Positions 8,661 to 15,984 of a stretch of DNA of 64,000 nucleotides are shown in pieces (position 1 is the first letter of the stretch; the number at the start of each line of letters is the position of its first letter). The stretch covers positions 1,984,001-2,048,000 of the forward strand of contig CP083650.1 of the NCBI GenBank assembly GCA_020099315.1. The letters run 5' to 3'. This stretch comes from Citrobacter europaeus (GTDB taxonomy: Bacteria > Pseudomonadota > Gammaproteobacteria > Enterobacterales > Enterobacteriaceae). The notes below the pieces were generated by a model. It made no database searches and was not told the DNA's origin. It saw nothing but the letters and a program-made list of their open reading frames with translations. The translations under genes were made by a program, and so were the position numbers.

Positions 8661-9647
8661 ATGGATTATTTAAGCATGAGCAACGTCGAGACGAAACAGT
8701 CTTCTAAAGGAACCAAAAATACAGCAGCAAACAAGGCTAATGATGATCCAAGAGGATTGCCAGAAGAAGTGCGTAACATTGCTAATGAAATAGAGGAGAA
8801 AAAGCGCAACAAATCTATTGCTTCTATTGTGAGTATTATTGGGGTGTTGTTTATTATATTTCCATTAGGTTCTATGGTTATTCCTTTTTTCTCCAATATC
8901 TGGCCTAGTTTTATTGGTGTGGCTCTTTTGGCTGGCGCGTATGCTTATTATTCGCCGATTTATAATGGCGCAAATAAAACAGAAAATAGCTTTGTTGGTG
9001 TGGATTACAAATATAGCTCGGTTAGCAGTGTAGAGAAGTATATTGACGAGAAGATTTCTTTGCGTTTTTCTGAGATAAATCAACCAAAAAGTGATGAGGT
9101 TGATATGGATTCGCTTAAAGGGAAAGGGGTTGATTATGCAGGGCACTCTTTAAGATTATTAGCAGTCTTGCAGGCAAAGGCTGATGCAGCAGATGAAAAA
9201 GCTTCAATTTTATTACAGAGAGGGGTCGCTTATACAAAATTTGGAATTGCATACTATTTAGTGTCAATAATAATTTGGCAGTTTATTTTTTTTCATAATG
9301 GCTATAAGAAAGAGTACTTATGGGGGATTGCATCATGCTCTTTTTTATTTCTTTTTATTGAGTTTCTAAGTGCGTGGTTTTTGAAGCAATATAAAAACTT
9401 TACTGATAATTCAGTATATTTGCTTAAGGTTAAGTCTATTTTTGATAGATATCTTTTAATATACCATTTGGAAAATAATAAGGATGGTGGTGGTAATGAA
9501 AAACACGAATTTACTATTGCTGCCTTAAGTAAGGATATAATGTGGCCTGATGTCTCGGTCATAGAAAGTAAAGAAGATACATTTAGTAAAGAGGCTGTAA
9601 CCTCTATAACAGAGGCAATAAAATCAATAAAAAAAGCACCTAAATAG
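8661..9647 (+). CDS. Unrecognised membrane protein, four predicted helices
   Basis: 328-residue protein of a family I do not recognise. A charged N-terminus rich in Lys/Asn/Glu (1-50) is followed by two hydrophobic helices (about 52-78 and 80-97), a soluble linker (100-188), two more helices (about 190-212 and 220-241) and a soluble C-terminal part. The segment ADEKASILLQRG (177-188) just before helix 3 recalls the D-x-KA-x-LL signature seen before membrane helices in some bacterial conflict effectors (SLATT and Pycsar membrane effectors); this is a weak resemblance only. DNA is much more AT-rich than the flanks. It lies where prophages carry accessory genes. The start is uncertain: ATG at 8661 or 8676, neither with a strong ribosome site. 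Confidence 0.7.
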   Translation: MDYLSMSNVETKQSSKGTKNTAANKANDDPRGLPEEVRNIANEIEEKKRNKSIASIVSIIGVLFIIFPLGSMVIPFFSNIWPSFIGVALLAGAYAYYSPIYNGANKTENSFVGVDYKYSSVSSVEKYIDEKISLRFSEINQPKSDEVDMDSLKGKGVDYAGHSLRLLAVLQAKADAADEKASILLQRGVAYTKFGIAYYLVSIIIWQFIFFHNGYKKEYLWGIASCSFLFLFIEFLSAWFLKQYKNFTDNSVYLLKVKSIFDRYLLIYHLENNKDGGGNEKHEFTIAALSKDIMWPDVSVIESKEDTFSKEAVTSITEAIKSIKKAPK

Positions 9648-9674
9648 CTTTAGTACTATTTTTAAAATCAATCT

Positions 9675-10327
9675 GCAGTACTTTGCCCTGATTTTTCACA
9701 TTCCCGACGGCACGCGTTAAGGCATGCCATATAAATTTATCAGCCGACACGGAACCGTCGGCCGCAATTCCGCAGCTTCTTTCCCTCCAGTGTCCTGCCT
9801 CATCCATTCGCGAGCGGCTTCTGGTGCCAGTACCAGTGGCCGCCTGGCGTGAATATCTACCAGTCCTTTGTCGGCCGCAGTTGTCACTATCAGGAAACCT
9901 TCTGCTTCATCTCCACGTTCGAATGGTGTGCTGCAGATCGCCGCCATAAAAATCGGCTGACCATCTGCCCGGTAAATAAAGTAGGGTTGTTTCTTGTCGC
10001 CCACCTTTTTCCACTCAAACCATCCATCAGCAAAGCAAATTGCGCGGCCATGCTGCCAGAGTGGTTTAAACATTCTGCTGGTGGCCGCAGTTTCAGACCG
10101 TGCGTTAATGAGCGGCGATTTATCCCACCAACCGGGGGGGTATCCCCAGATAACTGGATCAAGATGCAACTGCTCATCACGTTCGCTCAGAAGCAGACTT
10201 TTGTTCCGGTCGCTACGTTGAATCTTCCGATGGATTCTGGACCGTATTGAATGTAGCGTTTTGATTTATCAGCGAACAGAACAAGATAATCTTCATGCCT
10301 CATTGACTGTCAAAAGCGTCCACACAT
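9675..10327 (-). pseudogene. Broken second copy of yedK (SRAP / HMCES-type DNA-protein crosslink sensor)
   Basis: This is a decayed homologue of the intact yedK at 12,797-13,465, on the same strand. It starts normally (MCGRF at 10327) but codon 6 is TGA where the intact copy has TCA. Further frameshifts lie near 10,270, near 10,195 (one base lost in the VLLLSERDE stretch) and near 9,760, after which the frame is restored as TRAVGNVKNQG. The middle (LDPVIWGYPPGWWDKSPLINARSETAATSRMF...) is still clear. The catalytic Cys2 codon survives but no full product can be made. About 40 bases upstream of the start are also shared with the intact copy. Confidence 0.92.
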
Positions 10328-10368
10328 AGAAACCTCCAGCCAACTGTCAGACTGAAAGTATAGGGCAG
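10328..10368. repeat. Upstream block shared by both yedK copies (left)
   Basis: About 40 bases (AGAAACCTCCAGCCAACTGTC and on to GAAAGTATAGG) are identical to 13,466-13,503. They contain the ribosome-binding region of yedK and probably its promoter. The duplication therefore covers gene plus promoter, as a direct repeat about 3.1 kb apart. Confidence 0.85.
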
Positions 10369-10562
10369 TAAGAAAAAGTGGTGCGCACCGTTAAAGATTT
10401 AAAAGGAGTTTGTAAGGTAAATCGGAATGATGATTTTGTGAATTGATGATTTCCAAAAGTGAAAAAGATACTTAATCATTGTGTGCTAGCGATCCGGGGG
10501 TAACATTTGACGGAGTTATTCCCCCGTAATTCCTCATTACTTCCCCGTACAGAAAACAGGCA

Positions 10563-10589
10563 AAAAAACCGGCCTTAACAGGCTGGTTC
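10563..10589 (-). terminator. Rho-independent terminator behind the tRNA-like fragment
   Basis: On the minus strand, AACCAGCC-TGTTAA-GGCCGGTT is followed by a run of T. It lies 13 bases beyond the CCA-like end of the tRNA fragment at 10,602-10,636, the position a tRNA terminator would have. Confidence 0.7.
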
Positions 10590-10601
10590 CTAGAGGATTT
10601 T

Positions 10602-10636
10602 TGGTTGGCACGAGAGGGTTTGAACCTCCGACTCCG
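10602..10636 (-). other. tRNA 3'-end-like fragment, probable att site
   Basis: The minus strand reads GGAGG-TTCAAAC-CCTCT, a proper T-arm with the TTCAA loop, followed by a 7-base acceptor half, A and CCA. No matching 5' half (TGGCACG) is present within about 100 bases, so this is not a whole tRNA. A 3' tRNA end with its own terminator, next to an integrase remnant, is the usual appearance of one end of an integrated element. Which tRNA it derives from I cannot say. Confidence 0.65.
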
Positions 10637-10696
10637 CATTCTATGAAGATTAATATATATATTTCAATTGGTTATAATTTTTCAGGTGTGCTGCTA

Positions 10697-10845
10697 TTGG
10701 CTAAAATCCGTCAATTACTATCCGGTAGAGTCAATGCGCAATTGCGCGTGAAAGGCTTCCCCAAAAGACAATAACCCGTGATACTTATGTTGAATGTGAG
10801 CAAGCTGGTAACGAATATTTAGCGGGGCTTCAACCTACACTGTAG
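10697..10845 (+). pseudogene. Tyrosine integrase remnant (N-terminal part)
   Basis: Starting at TTG 10697 the frame reads LAKIRQLLSGRVNAQLRVKG then FPKRQ and stops. From 10771 a second frame continues ITRDTYVECEQAGNEYLAGL and stops at TAG 10843. Joined, this resembles the arm-binding N-terminus of phage integrases (MAxIRxLPSGRWxAQxRxKG...KTFDTxxEAExWA). The ATG has become TTG, at least one frameshift is present, and no core or catalytic domain follows. It lies 60 bases from the tRNA-like fragment. Family call from pattern memory, no search run. Confidence 0.68.
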
Positions 10846-11165
10846 AAAAGCTAACTACACCTTACATGAATTAAGTCATGATTGGGGCAGGTAAGAAACG
10901 TGGAGGCTATGAGATTACTCAGTAGTAACCGTAGGGAATCTACACCTTCCGGCCTCTCAGGAAAAAAACATTCACTACGCTAATTCTGATCGGTCCTCTC
11001 AACAAAAAATTTTTACAAATTAAAATAATTCATGAAAAAGATAATCCTTTTATTTCAATGAGTAGCCCTTTTTAGTTGCTAGACCTTCTATCAGGACACT
11101 ATTCGGTCTGCAGTCGCGTATGGCATAATTAGTTTTTATTCTTTTAAATACAGGAACTAACAGAA
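10846..11165. other. Gap between integrase remnant and orphan gene
   Basis: About 320 bases without a convincing gene. It is AT-rich towards the right end and may hold the promoter of the gene at 11,166 (TATGGCATAATTAG just upstream). No further integrase sequence is recognised. Confidence 0.5.
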
Positions 11166-11594
11166 ATGGGTCTATTTAATAACAGTGAATATGATCGCTT
11201 GAAAGAAGATTTTAACATTCTGAAATTCACTCTCAACTTAGAAGAAATGAAAGCAGCTCACGCTATCAACTTCTCAGATATGAAATACAGCATTGGTAAG
11301 GCTTGCGGCCTGATCGACGCTGTAGGCACTCTGGTAGAGGATAAGTTAATCTCTACTGCTTCCAGCCTTTTTGATCTGGTAGAAAATGACATAGTAGAGG
11401 CTATCATTCAGGCCAACAAATCACACCGGGTGATCCTTGAATCTATGGAGGCTTTCAGCCCTTCTATCAGTGCGGCTTATATTCAGCACTTATCTAAGGA
11501 TGATTTACCACTTCACACGCAAGTTAATAACACTAACGATCTGATTCGTCAGTGTATGAACATGGTTGATAGTTTCCGGAACATGTTTCGTTAA
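11166..11594 (+). CDS. Unrecognised 142-residue soluble protein
   Basis: Open frame of 142 codons with ACAGGAAC as a fair ribosome site ten bases before ATG. The product is probably all-helical and soluble (no membrane segment), with charged helices such as DRLKEDFNILKFTLNLEEMKAA and a C-terminus ending DSFRNMFR. I recognise no family or motif. It lies alone on its strand between the two yedK copies, in DNA of lower GC than the chromosome, so an accessory or satellite origin is likely. The codon pattern looks real and the frame has no in-frame rare stretches. Confidence 0.65.
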   Translation: MGLFNNSEYDRLKEDFNILKFTLNLEEMKAAHAINFSDMKYSIGKACGLIDAVGTLVEDKLISTASSLFDLVENDIVEAIIQANKSHRVILESMEAFSPSISAAYIQHLSKDDLPLHTQVNNTNDLIRQCMNMVDSFRNMFR

Positions 11595-11675
11595 AAGCAA
11601 CAAGTGTCCTATAAATAGAAATAACCATTTCCTGTATATCCCTTTTATTGACCATTACCATAGAAGGGATTATTT

Positions 11676-11834
11676 ATGTCTATAAAAATGCTCACGTCCT
11701 ATGAGTTACACGGGGTTAAGGGATCTTATGATGGTTCCTACTCAGCCCAAACAACCACACCGGTTAAACCAGTTAGTAACGAGATTTTGACGGGTGTTGG
11801 TTTAATCAGAAACACATCAACCGGTACGTGCTAA
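11676..11834 (+). CDS. Possible 52-residue small protein
   Basis: An ATG preceded by AGAAGGGATTATTT opens a 52-codon frame (MSIKMLTSYELHGVKGSYDG...) ending in TAA. The product is polar, rich in Ser/Thr, with no membrane helix and no known family. The good ribosome site is the main support. It follows the 142-residue gene by 80 bases and could be co-transcribed. Confidence 0.35.
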   Translation: MSIKMLTSYELHGVKGSYDGSYSAQTTTPVKPVSNEILTGVGLIRNTSTGTC

Positions 11835-12271
11835 CCCACGAAATGCAGGGCCGCAGGTACGCTAATTCCTGAAAAGGGAAAGGCACAATCAACGGTGCGG
11901 AAATTGCAGAGAAACAAAGAGTTTTTTCTTTACGGAGTATTGCCGGGAATGTGTAGCCTCTGAAAAAAAGAGAGTGCTGGAGAAGCAAACCATGTTTGCC
12001 TCTTCTATGGTGTACGTTCTTGACCTTTAGGCACGTAGCGCAGCATGGATAGCATAGGCGATTTATCGCCGTTCTAGACTTTAGCTTTGCGCGTCATGGT
12101 GGCGTCAGGGATTAAGAAATATTTGTAGCTAATATCACATAATGCGAATTGACAATATGAGGAATAACCAAAGCGGGTAAGCATGGGAGCGAACATTGTG
12201 ACTTCACAAATTACTTTGGTAGAAAAGGGGTCAACCATCATGGCTAACCCCCTGATCTATAGCGTTAGTCC
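11835..12271. other. Gap with no gene recognised
   Basis: About 440 bases without a supported gene. Several short frames are interrupted by stops; one plus-strand stretch (around 11,890-11,960, INGAEIAEKQRVFSL) looks like decayed coding sequence but I cannot name it. Confidence 0.5.
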
Positions 12272-12302
12272 GTCGGCATGAGAGAATTCGAACCTCCGAC
12301 CC
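12272..12302 (-). other. Second tRNA 3'-end-like fragment
   Basis: The minus strand reads GTCGGAGG-TTCGAAT-TCTCT-CATGCCG, a T-arm with TTCGA loop and acceptor-like tail, very close to the fragment at 10,602 but ending ACGG instead of ACCA. No complete cloverleaf surrounds it. Confidence 0.55.
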
Positions 12303-12393
12303 TCGCCACCCCATGACGGGGAAAAGCATGTACGGTACAAAATCCTGATTGATGGCTGAAGTATACTTTGCACACCACAAAAAAGGAGTCTGT

Positions 12394-12606
12394 ATGAGGC
12401 CTAAAACTGCGGCTGGCTATGCAAAAATTGCTAGGGAATCAGTTGAACGTAACTCTATTAGAGAAGAGTTTCGTGATTTTTTGAAAGTAAGAGGGCTTGA
12501 GAGAAACGAACAAAACGCCCATATGTTTGCGTTTGGGAAAACTTATAATTCTAACGATAGGGTTAAGCTTGTGCAGATTCTAATGTCAGGAATCTGGCTT
12601 GGTTGA
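12394..12606 (+). CDS. Unrecognised 70-residue protein
   Basis: The ATG at 12394 follows AAAAAAGGAGTCTGT, a near-ideal ribosome site, and is preferred over an in-frame ATG 45 bases upstream. The product MRPKTAAGYAKIARESVERN... is small, basic at the start and probably helical (REEFRDFLKVRGLERNEQNA), ending ILMSGIWLG. I recognise no family. It lies alone between the second tRNA-like fragment and the intact yedK. A phage or satellite origin is likely from context only. Confidence 0.6.
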   Translation: MRPKTAAGYAKIARESVERNSIREEFRDFLKVRGLERNEQNAHMFAFGKTYNSNDRVKLVQILMSGIWLG

Positions 12607-12796
12607 CTCTTTTATGTGAAGTGCCTAATAGATACTGGCAGCTGTTTTCCTCTCTTAAACGGTTATCAAAATCAAAAAACAAGTACTGATAATCAATGGG
12701 TTAGATGAATGTCAAAAGTGAGTCTTTTTATAGGGGCTTCTTAGGTTGTTAATGTTCATCAGATGGATATATTTGAACCATCTAACTACTGCTGCG

Positions 12797-13465
12797 TCAT
12801 ATTGGCTGAATTAACTGTGAGCCTTGATTTTTCACATTCCCAACGGCACGTGTCACGGCGTGCCATATAAATTTATCAGCCGGCATGGAACCGTCGGTCG
12901 CAATTTCCGCAGCTTCTTTCCCTCCAATCTCCTGCCTCATCCATTTGCGAGCGGCTTCTGGTGACAGTACCAGTGGCCGCCTGTCGTGAATATCTACCAG
13001 TCCTTTGTCGGCAGCAGTCGTCACTATCAGGAATCCTTCAGCTTCATTTCCACGTTCAAATGGTGTGCTGCCGATCGCCGCCATGAATATCGGCTGGCCA
13101 TCGGATCGATGAATGAAGTAGGGCTGCTTTTTGTCACCTTCCTTTTTCCATTCGTACCAGCCATCAGCAAAGCAAATTGCGCGACCATGTTGCCAGAGTG
13201 GTTTAAACATTCTGCTGGCAGCCGCAGTTTCAGAGCGTGCATTAATTAGCGGTGATTTATCCCACCACCCGGGGGCGTATCCCCAGATAACTGGATCAAG
13301 ATGAAGTTTCTCGTCACGTTCGCTCAGCAGCAGAACTTTGGTGCCTGGCGCCACGTTGAATCGTCCGATCGGTTCCGGGTCATATGGGATATCACGTTCA
13401 GCTTCTTCAGCGAGCAGGGCGAGATAGTCCTCGCGTGTCATTGACTGTGAAAAGCGTCCACACAT
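12797..13465 (-). CDS. yedK: YedK, SRAP-domain abasic-site DNA-protein crosslink protein
   Basis: Full-length 222-residue SRAP protein, close to E. coli YedK (222 aa). The start MCGRF gives the catalytic Cys2 that becomes N-terminal after Met removal and forms a thiazolidine crosslink with abasic sites in single-stranded DNA. The conserved RFNVAPGTK, WGYAPGWWD, NARSETA, RCICFADGWYEW-type and DIHDRRPLVL blocks are all present. It shields abasic sites at replication forks. SRAP genes are often carried on prophages beside SOS-type genes, which fits the umuC remnant at 8.4 kb. The upstream 40 bases match those of the broken copy. Confidence 0.95.
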   Translation of the reverse strand: MCGRFSQSMTREDYLALLAEEAERDIPYDPEPIGRFNVAPGTKVLLLSERDEKLHLDPVIWGYAPGWWDKSPLINARSETAAASRMFKPLWQHGRAICFADGWYEWKKEGDKKQPYFIHRSDGQPIFMAAIGSTPFERGNEAEGFLIVTTAADKGLVDIHDRRPLVLSPEAARKWMRQEIGGKEAAEIATDGSMPADKFIWHAVTRAVGNVKNQGSQLIQPI

Positions 13466-13503
13466 AGAAACCTCCAGCCAACTGTCAGACTGAAAGTATA
13501 GGA
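13466..13503. repeat. Upstream block shared by both yedK copies (right)
   Basis: Matches 10,328-10,368 base for base up to GAAAGTATAGG, after which the two sequences diverge completely. Marks the edge of the duplicated unit. Confidence 0.85.
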
Positions 13504-13510
13504 TATTGAG

Positions 13511-13538
13511 TAGAACGATAGGATTTGAACCTCCACAC
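13511..13538 (-). other. Third tRNA 3'-end-like fragment near the prophage-chromosome junction
   Basis: The minus strand contains TGGAGG-TTCAAAT-CCTAT-CGTTCTA, again T-arm-like and sharing GGAGGTTCAAA with the fragment at 10,602, but the stem pairs imperfectly. It sits just outside the intact yedK, about 400 bases from the end of purB, so it may mark the right boundary of the mobile segment. Confidence 0.45.
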
Positions 13539-13611
13539 CACTAATATTCCATTATAGCTTTTAGCTTCTCGAGGTTGCTAAATGGCCGATAGACCACAAC
13601 CCATTTTTACT

Positions 13612-13665
13612 TTTTTGGGGGCAAATTTGGGGGCAAAAATCAGTTTGGGGCATGATTTGGGGCGA
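13612..13665 (+). repeat. G-rich direct repeats in the junction region
   Basis: TTTGGGGGCAAATTTGGGGGCAAAAA followed by TTTGGGGCATGATTTGGGGCG: four TTTGGGG units at short spacing between the last tRNA-like fragment and purB. The rest of the 469-base gap between yedK and purB contains no recognisable gene. Confidence 0.6.
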
Positions 13666-13842
13666 TAAAATGACTCATATTGCCCGCAATTGTCCAAGAC
13701 GGTTTTTTATTAACTGGTTGATTTTATGGTAATTAACTGTGTTTGCTGAATTTACAAAATCAATTTTATAGTCTAACGCTGATTATGTGGCTGTGGGGAT
13801 AAACATTTAATAAACCGCGGGAAGGGATAATGTTCCGGGCGA

Positions 13843-13875
13843 TAAAAAGCCGGAGGCGCTGACGCTTTTCCGGCT
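13843..13875 (-). terminator. Terminator downstream of purB
   Basis: On the minus strand AGCCGGA...TCCGGCT is followed by TTTTTAT, 60 bases after the purB stop. A second GC-rich hairpin (GCCGGAGGGC...CCGGCC) lies between it and purB, giving a REP-like look. Confidence 0.75.
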
Positions 13876-13934
13876 TGCATACGACATAAACTGATGGCCG
13901 GAACAGGCGCAATTGCCCTCCGGCGTATTACAGA

Positions 13935-15305
13935 TTACTTAAGTTCATCAACCATTGTGACGGCGCGACCAATGTAATTGGCTGGCGTCATTGCTTTCAG
14001 GCGCGTTTTCTCGTCTTCCGGCAAAGCCAGACCGTCGATAAACTGCTTCATACCTTCGGCGTCAACGCGTTTGCCGCGGGTCAGTTCTTTCAGTTTCTCG
14101 TATGGTTTTTCAATACCATAGCGACGCATCACGGTCTGGATTGGCTCAGCCAGAACTTCCCAGTTATGGTCCAGTTCATCCAGCAGATGATCGCGGTTCA
14201 CTTCCAGTTTGCTCACACCCTTCAGCGTGGACTGATAGGCGATCAGCGCATAGCCAATACCGACGCCCAGGTTGCGCAAAACGGTAGAGTCCGTCAGGTC
14301 ACGCTGCCAGCGGGAAACCGGCAGTTTGCTCGCCAGATGCTGCAGTACCGCGTTAGACAGCCCCAGATTTCCTTCGGAGTTTTCGAAATCGATTGGGTTC
14401 ACCTTGTGCGGCATAGTGGAGGAACCAATTTCACCCGCGATGGTTTTCTGTTTGAAATGGTTCAGCGCCACGTAACCCCAGACATCGCGGTCGAAGTCGA
14501 TCAGGATAGTGTTGAAACGGGCGATGCAATCAAACAGCTCGGCAATGTAGTCGTGCGGCTCGATCTGAGTCGTGTATGGGTTCCACTGGATACCCAGCGA
14601 GGTGACAAACTCCTCGCTGAACTGATGCCAGTCTACTTCCGGGTAAGCGGCAATGTGGGCGTTATAGTTACCCACGGCACCGTTGATTTTACCAAGAATT
14701 TCAACCTGGTTGAGCTGGCGATACTGGCGCTCCATACGGTAAGCCACGTTAGCCATTTCTTTGCCCAGCGTTGACGGGGTGGCTGGCTGACCATGGGTAC
14801 GGGAGAGCAGGGGAATATCGCGATATTGTACGGACAGATCTTTCACCGCGTCGATAAGCTTACGCCAGTACGGCAGAACCACTTCGTCACGGGCAGTTTT
14901 CAGCATCAGCGCGTGAGACAGGTTGTTGATGTCTTCTGAGGTACACGCGAAGTGGATGAACTCGGAAACGGCGTGCAGTTCCGGGATATCCGCCACTTTC
15001 TCTTTCAGGAAATACTCAACTGCCTTCACGTCATGGTTAGTCGTACGCTCAATGGTTTTGATGCGCGCTGCATCTTCTTCATTGAAGTTAGCGACGATCG
15101 CATCAAGGAAACCGATTGCGTCGGCAGCAAAAGCAGGAACTTCCTTGATCGCTGCGTGCGCGGCCAGTTTTTGCAGCCAGCGTACTTCAACCTGTACACG
15201 GAATTTCAGCAAACCGTATTCGCTGAAAATCCCGCGCAGCGCGCTGACTTTATCGCCGTAGCGTCCATCGACAGGGGAAACGGCGGTCAGTGAGGATAAT
15301 TCCAT
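13935..15305 (-). CDS. purB: Adenylosuccinate lyase
   Basis: 456 residues, full length. Catalyses two steps of purine synthesis: SAICAR to AICAR plus fumarate, and adenylosuccinate to AMP plus fumarate. The fumarase/aspartase superfamily signature GSSTMPHKVNPIDFEN is present around residue 295, as is the TSEDINN stretch near 120. It is the last gene of the minus-strand set nudJ-mnmA-hflD-purB, three bases after hflD, as in E. coli. In K-12 phoPQ follows purB; here the mobile region takes that place. Confidence 0.98.
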   Translation of the reverse strand: MELSSLTAVSPVDGRYGDKVSALRGIFSEYGLLKFRVQVEVRWLQKLAAHAAIKEVPAFAADAIGFLDAIVANFNEEDAARIKTIERTTNHDVKAVEYFLKEKVADIPELHAVSEFIHFACTSEDINNLSHALMLKTARDEVVLPYWRKLIDAVKDLSVQYRDIPLLSRTHGQPATPSTLGKEMANVAYRMERQYRQLNQVEILGKINGAVGNYNAHIAAYPEVDWHQFSEEFVTSLGIQWNPYTTQIEPHDYIAELFDCIARFNTILIDFDRDVWGYVALNHFKQKTIAGEIGSSTMPHKVNPIDFENSEGNLGLSNAVLQHLASKLPVSRWQRDLTDSTVLRNLGVGIGYALIAYQSTLKGVSKLEVNRDHLLDELDHNWEVLAEPIQTVMRRYGIEKPYEKLKELTRGKRVDAEGMKQFIDGLALPEDEKTRLKAMTPANYIGRAVTMVDELK

Positions 15306-15308
15306 AGA

Positions 15309-15950
15309 TCACAACTCCGGGGTTAAATGAGCAAGAATTTGTTTTGCCTGAGTCGTCAGGCGATTACGAGAAAACATGAGTTGCAGACGGCCTCCACCAA
15401 CCTGATGCCAGAGCACGGCAGCACGGATACCAGCCAGCAGCGAAGCGCGTACTTTAGCCTGAACCTGTGGGCTCTGAAGGATGGCCGGGGAGCCCGTAAC
15501 CTGAATACGCGGGCCGAGTGGGCTGATGACGTCAACATAAATGCCTGCCATCGCACTCATCAACGTTTCAGACTGCAAGTCAAAATGGTCCAGCTGGCGC
15601 TGCAAACCGTTGATACGGTCTCCCAGCGTGTCCATAGCGCCTTTAGCGGCTGACAGCTTACGCTCCAGCACCATCAGGCTTAACGTGTAGCGGGTGAGTT
15701 CCGCGTTCAGCCCCTGACGACTACTGGCATTGAGCACGCCGAGCATCGTTTCCAGACCTAAACGCAGGTTGGCCTCGCTACCGCCAAACACGCCCAGCGT
15801 AGAGCTGGGATTCATGTCGATGACACTGTTCAGTGAAACGTGTAATGCATCGGCATCACAATGCCCCTGGTGCGCCAGTTCTTGTACCAGGCGTGCCGAC
15901 TGGCAAATACCTGCCAGGGCGAGGGTGATGTCATAATAATTCTTTGCCAC
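15309..15950 (-). CDS. hflD: HflD, high-frequency lysogenisation protein
   Basis: 213-residue membrane-peripheral protein nearly identical to E. coli HflD (AKNYYDITLALAGICQSARLVQ... to LAHLTPEL). In E. coli it binds phage lambda CII and lowers its DNA binding and stability, so it affects the lysis-lysogeny choice. The start is GTG at 15950, matching the E. coli length and leaving a good spacing to AGGAAG; a GTG six bases further upstream is possible. It lies between mnmA and purB in one operon. Confidence 0.96.
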   Translation of the reverse strand: MAKNYYDITLALAGICQSARLVQELAHQGHCDADALHVSLNSVIDMNPSSTLGVFGGSEANLRLGLETMLGVLNASSRQGLNAELTRYTLSLMVLERKLSAAKGAMDTLGDRINGLQRQLDHFDLQSETLMSAMAGIYVDVISPLGPRIQVTGSPAILQSPQVQAKVRASLLAGIRAAVLWHQVGGGRLQLMFSRNRLTTQAKQILAHLTPEL

Positions 15951-15984
15951 GTTCACTGCTTCCTTGTATCAGATGTGTAAGTAA

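Noticed and set aside
9849..10250. 133-codon plus-strand frame opposite the broken yedK
   Set aside because: Shadow of the decayed yedK; the minus strand gives the SRAP match.
10602..10636. A functional tRNA gene
   Set aside because: Only T-arm and acceptor 3' half are present; no D-arm, anticodon arm or matching 5' acceptor half nearby.
10846..11165. Retron-type RNA or other defence RNA next to the 142-residue gene
   Set aside because: No reverse transcriptase gene and no clear long inverted repeat; the left part is better explained as integrase debris.
13935..15305. Long open frames opposite purB and other core genes (for example 14,166-14,774 plus, 3,807-5,288 minus, 35,668-36,114 plus)
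   Set aside because: They are antisense shadows of well-conserved genes, with no ribosome sites and no recognisable products.
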